A DNA stretch of 9,049 nt. Origin: Clostridiales bacterium (GTDB lineage Bacteria > Bacillota > Clostridia > Christensenellales > JAISNN01). Shown piece after piece: positions 5,235 through 9,049 of the stretch. Position numbers and translations under genes: made by a program. The notes under the pieces are model-generated. The model had not been told where the DNA came from and made no database searches. It was given only the letters and a program-made list of their open reading frames with translations. Location: the NCBI GenBank assembly GCA_031289865.1, contig JAITOQ010000185.1:1-9049 (forward strand), in the 5' to 3' direction. Position 1 is the first letter of the stretch. Each line of letters begins with the position of its first letter.

Positions 5235-7532
5235 ATGAACAAAGTCAAACAAGTTGCCGAACGGATCAAGGATCTTCGCGTCATCACGGGAAAGACCGTA
5301 CAAGAAATGTCTGCCGCCGCCGCCGTCACTCTCGACGAATACATTGCCGCGGAGGAGGGAAAGCGGGATTTTTCGTTCACCTTTCTTTTTAAATGCGCCG
5401 AAGCATTCGGTATCGACGTGTCCGATCTCATATCGGGCGAATCGCCGCGCCTCTCTACCTATCAGCTCGTCCGTAAGGGCGGCGGGGAAATGCTGCCGCC
5501 GAAAAAGGAATTTATATATTACAACTTAAATTCCTTAAAAAAGAGCAAAATTGCACAGCCCTATCTCGTGACCGCGAGGTATTCAAAGGCAATAGAAAAT
5601 TCGCCGATCGGCGTCACGACCCACGAGGGCGAGGAATTTGATTACGTTTTGTCCGGAACGCTAAAGATAAGGATAGACAACTACACGGAGGTCTTAAACG
5701 CGGGCGACAGTATCTATTACGACAGCGAAAAAAAGCACGGAATGATTGCGTTGGGCGGCGAGGACTGTCAGTTTTTGGCGGTGGTTATACCCCCGAAAGG
5801 CAAGGACATCGGAGAGGTCGAAAACCACGCGGCTACCGCGCACGGCAATCTCGAAACCACCAAATACAAGTACGACAAGCCGATTTATGAAAAATTTATC
5901 AAGGTAACGGAGAACGAAAACGGCGGCTTGGAAAAGATAGATTTTATCCAAAAGGACGATTTTAATTTTGCGTTCGACGTCGTAGACGCTCTCGGAAAGA
6001 GTAAGCCCGACAAGCTTGCTATGCTGTGGATAAGTAAAAACAAGGAAGAAAAACGCTTTACCTTTAAGGACATGAAGGAAAACTCCGCCCGTGCGGCAAA
6101 CTTTTTTCAGTCGCTCGGAATAAAAAAAGGCGATAGGGTCATGCTCGTCCTCAAGCGTCATCATCAATTTTGGTCGGCGATGCTCGGACTCCATAAGCTC
6201 GGTGCGGTGGCGATCCCCGCGACAAATCTTTTGACCAAAAAGGATTTTGAGTACCGCTTTAATACCGCGGGCGTAAAAATGGCGGTCGTCACGGGCGACG
6301 GCGACGCGGCGGAGCAGCTAAAGCTGTCCCTGCCGAACAGTCCTACCGTCGAGTTGGTCGCTATTGCCAACGGCAAAAAGGCGGGATATGATTTTATCGA
6401 TTACGACGAGGGATTGAGCCGCGCAAGCGCGTTGTTTTATAAGCCGAAAGGCGACGCGGGAGTAAACTGCTATACGGACAGTATGCTCATGTATTTTTCA
6501 TCGGGAACGACGGGTTACCCAAAAATCGTCGCCCAACCGAATACCTACTCATTGGGTCACTTCGTCACCGCAAAATATTGGCACAACGTCGACCCCGACG
6601 GACTTCACTTTACGATTTCCGACACGGGTTGGGGCAAGGCGGTTTGGGGCAAGCTCTACGGACAATGGCTCTCGGAGGCGGCTATTCTCACATACGACTT
6701 TGACAAATTTGACGCGTCGGATATCCTACCGCTTTTTGCAAAACACAAGATTACGACCTTTTGCGCACCGCCGACTATGTATCGGTTCTTTATCAAGGAG
6801 GATCTCAAAAAATACGATTTGTCCTCCCTAAAGCATGTCACGACGGCGGGCGAAGCACTCAATCCGGAGGTTTTTGAGCAGTTTTATAGGGCTACGGGCT
6901 TAAAGCTCATGGAGGGATTCGGACAGACCGAAACCACGCTTGCTGTCGCGAACCTAATCGGCATGGAGCCTAAGCCCGGTTCGATGGGAAAACCCACCCC
7001 GCAATACGTCATCGATATCGCGACGCAAGAGGGCGCGGCAAAGGTCGGCGAGGTCGGCGAGATAGTAGTCCGTACCGATGTAAAGCCTATAGGACTCTTT
7101 AACGGCTATTTCCGCGAAGAAAAAAAGACCGCGGAATCGTGGCACGACAACATTTATCACACGGGCGACATGGCTTGGAAGGACGAGGACGGGTATTTTT
7201 GGTACGTCGGGAGAACCGACGACCTCATCAAAAGTTCGGGCTATAGAATAGGACCTTTTGAAATCGAAAGCGTCATTATGGAACTCCCGTATATCTTGGA
7301 ATGCGCCGTGACGGGCGTACCGGACCCCGACGGAACCCGCGGTCAGCTTGTCAAAGCCTCGATTGTCCTCGTCAAAGGAAAAGAGGAAAGCGACGCGCTA
7401 AAAAAAGAGATACAAGATTATGTCAAAAAACATACCGCGCCGTATAAATACCCGCGTATCGTCGATTTTGTCAAGGAATTACCAAAAACCATCAGCGGCA
7501 AAATCAGAAGAACGGAATTGAGGGGGAATTAA
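5235..7532 (+). CDS. XRE-HTH/cupin/acyl-CoA synthetase fusion protein
   Basis: 765-residue three-part protein. Residues 1-68 are an XRE-type helix-turn-helix; 90-187 form a cupin with H130 and E134 in the first motif and H168 in the second; about 213-765 is a complete AMP-forming acyl-CoA synthetase. The synthetase shows the P-loop YFSSGTTGYPK (420-430), GFGQTET (561-567), HTGD (642-645), GRTDDLIKSSGYRIGP (659-674) and the catalytic lysine K756 in SGKIRR. It activates a carboxylic acid to acyl-CoA through an acyl-adenylate in the cytoplasm. The ANL subgroup resembles acetyl-CoA synthetase-like medium-chain (MACS/ACSM) enzymes, some of which accept 2-methylbutyrate or isobutyrate. The ATG at 5235 has GGAGG at 5225-5229. 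Transcription is controlled by the T-box leader. HTH-cupin and synthetase domains are, as far as I recall, usually separate neighbouring genes, so the fusion is notable. The HTH recognition helix is acidic, so DNA binding is doubtful. The substrate is inferred only. Confidence 0.92.
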   Translation: MNKVKQVAERIKDLRVITGKTVQEMSAAAAVTLDEYIAAEEGKRDFSFTFLFKCAEAFGIDVSDLISGESPRLSTYQLVRKGGGEMLPPKKEFIYYNLNSLKKSKIAQPYLVTARYSKAIENSPIGVTTHEGEEFDYVLSGTLKIRIDNYTEVLNAGDSIYYDSEKKHGMIALGGEDCQFLAVVIPPKGKDIGEVENHAATAHGNLETTKYKYDKPIYEKFIKVTENENGGLEKIDFIQKDDFNFAFDVVDALGKSKPDKLAMLWISKNKEEKRFTFKDMKENSARAANFFQSLGIKKGDRVMLVLKRHHQFWSAMLGLHKLGAVAIPATNLLTKKDFEYRFNTAGVKMAVVTGDGDAAEQLKLSLPNSPTVELVAIANGKKAGYDFIDYDEGLSRASALFYKPKGDAGVNCYTDSMLMYFSSGTTGYPKIVAQPNTYSLGHFVTAKYWHNVDPDGLHFTISDTGWGKAVWGKLYGQWLSEAAILTYDFDKFDASDILPLFAKHKITTFCAPPTMYRFFIKEDLKKYDLSSLKHVTTAGEALNPEVFEQFYRATGLKLMEGFGQTETTLAVANLIGMEPKPGSMGKPTPQYVIDIATQEGAAKVGEVGEIVVRTDVKPIGLFNGYFREEKKTAESWHDNIYHTGDMAWKDEDGYFWYVGRTDDLIKSSGYRIGPFEIESVIMELPYILECAVTGVPDPDGTRGQLVKASIVLVKGKEESDALKKEIQDYVKKHTAPYKYPRIVDFVKELPKTISGKIRRTELRGN

Positions 7533-7633
7533 GTTGAAAGTTGAAAGTTAAGGAAAAAAAAGACAATACTGTCCCAAAAAACTAAAAAATGTGGCGAAAA
7601 AAGAAAAAAACTTTGAAAAAGATGAAAAATCCT
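7533..7633. other. AT-rich spacer with short tandem repeat
   Basis: Spacer between the synthetase gene and the next promoter. It begins right after the stop with the tandem repeat GTTGAAAGTTGAAAGTT (7533-7549), then A-rich sequence. I see only a 4-bp hairpin (GACA-ATAC-TGTC, 7562-7573) and no T-tract, so no convincing terminator closes the synthetase transcript. Confidence 0.6.
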
Positions 7634-7662
7634 TTGACAAACGGGAATAAATTGATTATTAT
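7634..7662 (+). promoter_or_regulatory. Sigma-A promoter of the caspase-Sel1 gene
   Basis: TTGACA (7634-7639), 17-base spacer, TATTAT (7657-7662; one mismatch to TATAAT). The ATG at 7669 is only six bases beyond the -10, so the predicted start of transcription coincides with the start codon. Confidence 0.75.
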
Positions 7663-7668
7663 TGTATT

Positions 7669-9049
7669 ATGGATAAAAAGAGGAAAACAGCGTTGGTCAT
7701 AGGTTGCTCGGATTATCGATACATAAATCCTTTGGCTTTTGCAAAAAATGATGCGGAGGAGATACACAATATCTTCGCAAAGGAACTCGGCTTTGATCGG
7801 GTGTGTTTTTCGTCGGACGATGCCCGTACCGACTTGCTTCAAAAAATCGAGGAATTCCTCGACGAAGCGGACGGGTATGACATTCGGGCGGTTTACTATT
7901 CGGGTCACGGCGCGGAGTCGGACGGGAGCAATTATCTGCTGCCCGTAGATTTCAGCGGGAGCGGAGCGGTTGCGCTTTACGGCAAAGGGATAACTTTGAG
8001 CTTATTGACGGATAAATTGGGGAGCGGCGAAAAAAAGACGAACCTCTTTATCTTGGACACACGCGGCAACGCGCCTGAGAGCGTGTTTCAATTTTCTCCC
8101 GAAAAAGTGTCGAATGATACTATAATCATTTCCGCGCTGTCAAAGGAAGAGCTTCCGATCGAAGAACGCGGAAACGGACATCTTACGGAAATTTTAAAAA
8201 AGCATATCGCGGTTTACGGTCATTCCTTGCAAGAGGTGTGCGAGCTTACGAGAGAGGAGTTTTCTCAAAAGTATCCGTCGGAGCATATATCGGTCATAGA
8301 CAAGACTACGGGAGAAATTCATTTACACGGAAAGGAATCGGGTTCTGCGGAGGAGCTGCATCAGCGCGGCGAACGCCGTTACGGAACGCAGGATTTTTCC
8401 GACGCGATTAAATGGTACAGACGCGCCGCCGAACAAGGCTATGCGCCCGCCCAAACCATGCTTGGGCTTTGTTATTATGTCGGGAGCGGCGTTGCGGAGG
8501 ATTACGGAGAAGCGGAGCGGTGGTTCAAAAAAGCCGCCGAACAAGACAACGCGGACGCGCAGTATCACCTTGGGGCTTGCAGAGAAAAAGCGGAGGATTT
8601 TGAAGACGCGGTGAGGTGGTACAGAAAAGCCGCCGAACAAGGTCAAGTTGACGCGCAGTATTATCTCGGATTTTGTTACGACAACGGAAACGCGGTGTCG
8701 CAGGATTTTGAAGAAGCGGTGAGGTGGTATCGTAAAGCCGCCGAACAAGGTCACACAAACGCGCAATTTTTTCTCGGAGTGTGTCATTACAACGGCGACG
8801 GAGTCCCGCAAAACCACGCCGAAGCGGTGAGGTGGTACCACAAAGCCGCCGAACAAGGACACGCGAGAGCGCAATATTATCTCGGAGGCTGTTATTTTAA
8901 TAGGGACGGGGTAGCGCGGAATTATACGGAAGCGGAAAAATGGTATCGCAAAGCCGCGGAGCAAGGTATATCACGCGCACAATATTACCTCGCGGGCTGT
9001 TACTACAACGGCGACGGGGTCAAGCAAGATTTTGCGGAGGCCGCGGAGT
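7669..9049 (+). CDS. Caspase-fold (C14) protein with Sel1 repeats, 3' end outside window
   Basis: Open frame of 460 codons running off the window end. Residues 1-215 form a caspase/metacaspase-like domain: first strand KTALVIGCSDY, the PL...ND(A) segment, the strand and catalytic-histidine motif VYYSGHG (His80), then NYLLPVD. The second catalytic motif, normally LDACRxNP, reads LDTRGNAP (129-136), so the cysteine is absent and protease activity is unlikely. From about residue 225 a run of 36-residue Sel1 repeats begins, each with a WYRKAAEQG-like helix and an AQYYLGxCYxNGxGV helix; these form a superhelical scaffold for protein-protein contact. No signal peptide: cytoplasmic. ATG 7669 is chosen because it gives the usual few basic residues before the first strand, but it has no Shine-Dalgarno site; TTG 7693 with AGAGGA upstream is the alternative and would clip the first strand. 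Caspase-repeat fusions occur in bacterial signalling and defence; the role here is unknown. Confidence 0.87.
   Translation, partial: MDKKRKTALVIGCSDYRYINPLAFAKNDAEEIHNIFAKELGFDRVCFSSDDARTDLLQKIEEFLDEADGYDIRAVYYSGHGAESDGSNYLLPVDFSGSGAVALYGKGITLSLLTDKLGSGEKKTNLFILDTRGNAPESVFQFSPEKVSNDTIIISALSKEELPIEERGNGHLTEILKKHIAVYGHSLQEVCELTREEFSQKYPSEHISVIDKTTGEIHLHGKESGSAEELHQRGERRYGTQDFSDAIKWYRRAAEQGYAPAQTMLGLCYYVGSGVAEDYGEAERWFKKAAEQDNADAQYHLGACREKAEDFEDAVRWYRKAAEQGQVDAQYYLGFCYDNGNAVSQDFEEAVRWYRKAAEQGHTNAQFFLGVCHYNGDGVPQNHAEAVRWYHKAAEQGHARAQYYLGGCYFNRDGVARNYTEAEKWYRKAAEQGISRAQYYLAGCYYNGDGVKQDFAEAAE
8404..9049 (+). repeat. Sel1 coding repeats, 108-base period
   Basis: Units begin at 8404, 8512, 8608, 8716, 8824, 8932 and 9040, the last cut by the window edge. 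All are 108 bases except the second, which is 96. Blocks such as GCCGCCGAACAAGG recur nearly unchanged, pointing to recent duplication. A degenerate half-unit precedes the first one (about 8341-8403). Confidence 0.93.

Noticed and set aside
5694..6194. 166-codon open frame on the - strand
   Set aside because: Shadow of the cupin and synthetase coding region, with no domain signature.
7665..7670. Second TATTAT as the -10 of the caspase gene
   Set aside because: It would be 25 bases from the TTGACA and would overlap the ATG; the copy at 7657-7662 has the ideal 17-base spacer.
7582..7908. 108-codon open frame on the - strand
   Set aside because: It is antisense to the caspase domain start and its promoter; it is rich in Phe and Ile from A-rich DNA and has no ribosome-binding site that I can see.
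8323..8964. 213-codon open frame on the - strand with internal repeats
   Set aside because: It is the mirror of the Sel1 repeats; its repetitiveness comes from the 108-base coding units, and the + strand frame has clear family motifs.
8404..9049. Regular repeats as a possible CRISPR array
   Set aside because: The 108-base period codes for Sel1 helices with no conserved palindromic repeat or variable spacers of CRISPR size.

Overview
The window looks like a piece of chromosome from an uncultured, probably gut-dwelling member of the Firmicutes (Clostridia-like). The reasons are strong Shine-Dalgarno sites (GGAGG), near-perfect sigma-A promoters (TTGACA-17-TATAAT) in AT-rich spacers, a T-box leader, tightly packed sugar-degradation genes and a typical Gram-positive lipoprotein signal. 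All protein-coding genes I accept lie on the + strand. The species is not identifiable from this alone.

Region 1 (1-3245) is the tail of a carbohydrate operon. It holds the 3' end of a family 3 glycoside hydrolase with a NagZ-type Asp-x-His dyad, a beta-phosphoglucomutase that starts at a TTG overlapping the preceding stop, and an alpha/beta-hydrolase that overlaps the mutase by 11 bases. It ends in a broken gene: only the first ~115 codons of a family 2 beta-galactosidase. The pairing of a D-x-H family 3 enzyme with beta-phosphoglucomutase is suggestive, because a retaining phosphorylase would yield exactly the beta-sugar-1-phosphate that the mutase uses.

Region 2 (3246-4800) holds two independently promoted genes of unknown function: a two-helix membrane protein with a cytoplasmic-type C-terminal domain, closed by a strong hairpin terminator, and an AT-rich lipoprotein. 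A 59-base promoter segment before the lipoprotein gene is repeated with about 90% identity just after it, so the lipoprotein gene sits between two direct repeats.

Region 3 (4827-7532) is the most interesting unit. The second promoter copy drives a T-box leader (tRNA-sensing riboswitch) with the hallmark GGTGGTACCGCGG and a clean intrinsic terminator. It controls a 765-residue fusion of an XRE-type helix-turn-helix, a cupin and a full-length acyl-CoA synthetase. My reading of the specifier is ATC (isoleucine), and the T-box bulge TGGT fits a tRNA with discriminator base A, as tRNA-Ile has. I infer that the enzyme may activate a branched-chain acid such as 2-methylbutyrate, so that isoleucine can be made by reductive carboxylation when charged tRNA-Ile runs low.

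Region 4 (7533-9049) has a promoter whose predicted transcription start falls on the ATG itself (a probable leaderless mRNA). It drives a caspase-fold (peptidase C14) protein with a C-terminal array of Sel1 repeats, cut by the window edge. The catalytic histidine is present but the catalytic cysteine motif (normally LDACR) reads LDTRGN, so this appears to be a pseudo-caspase.
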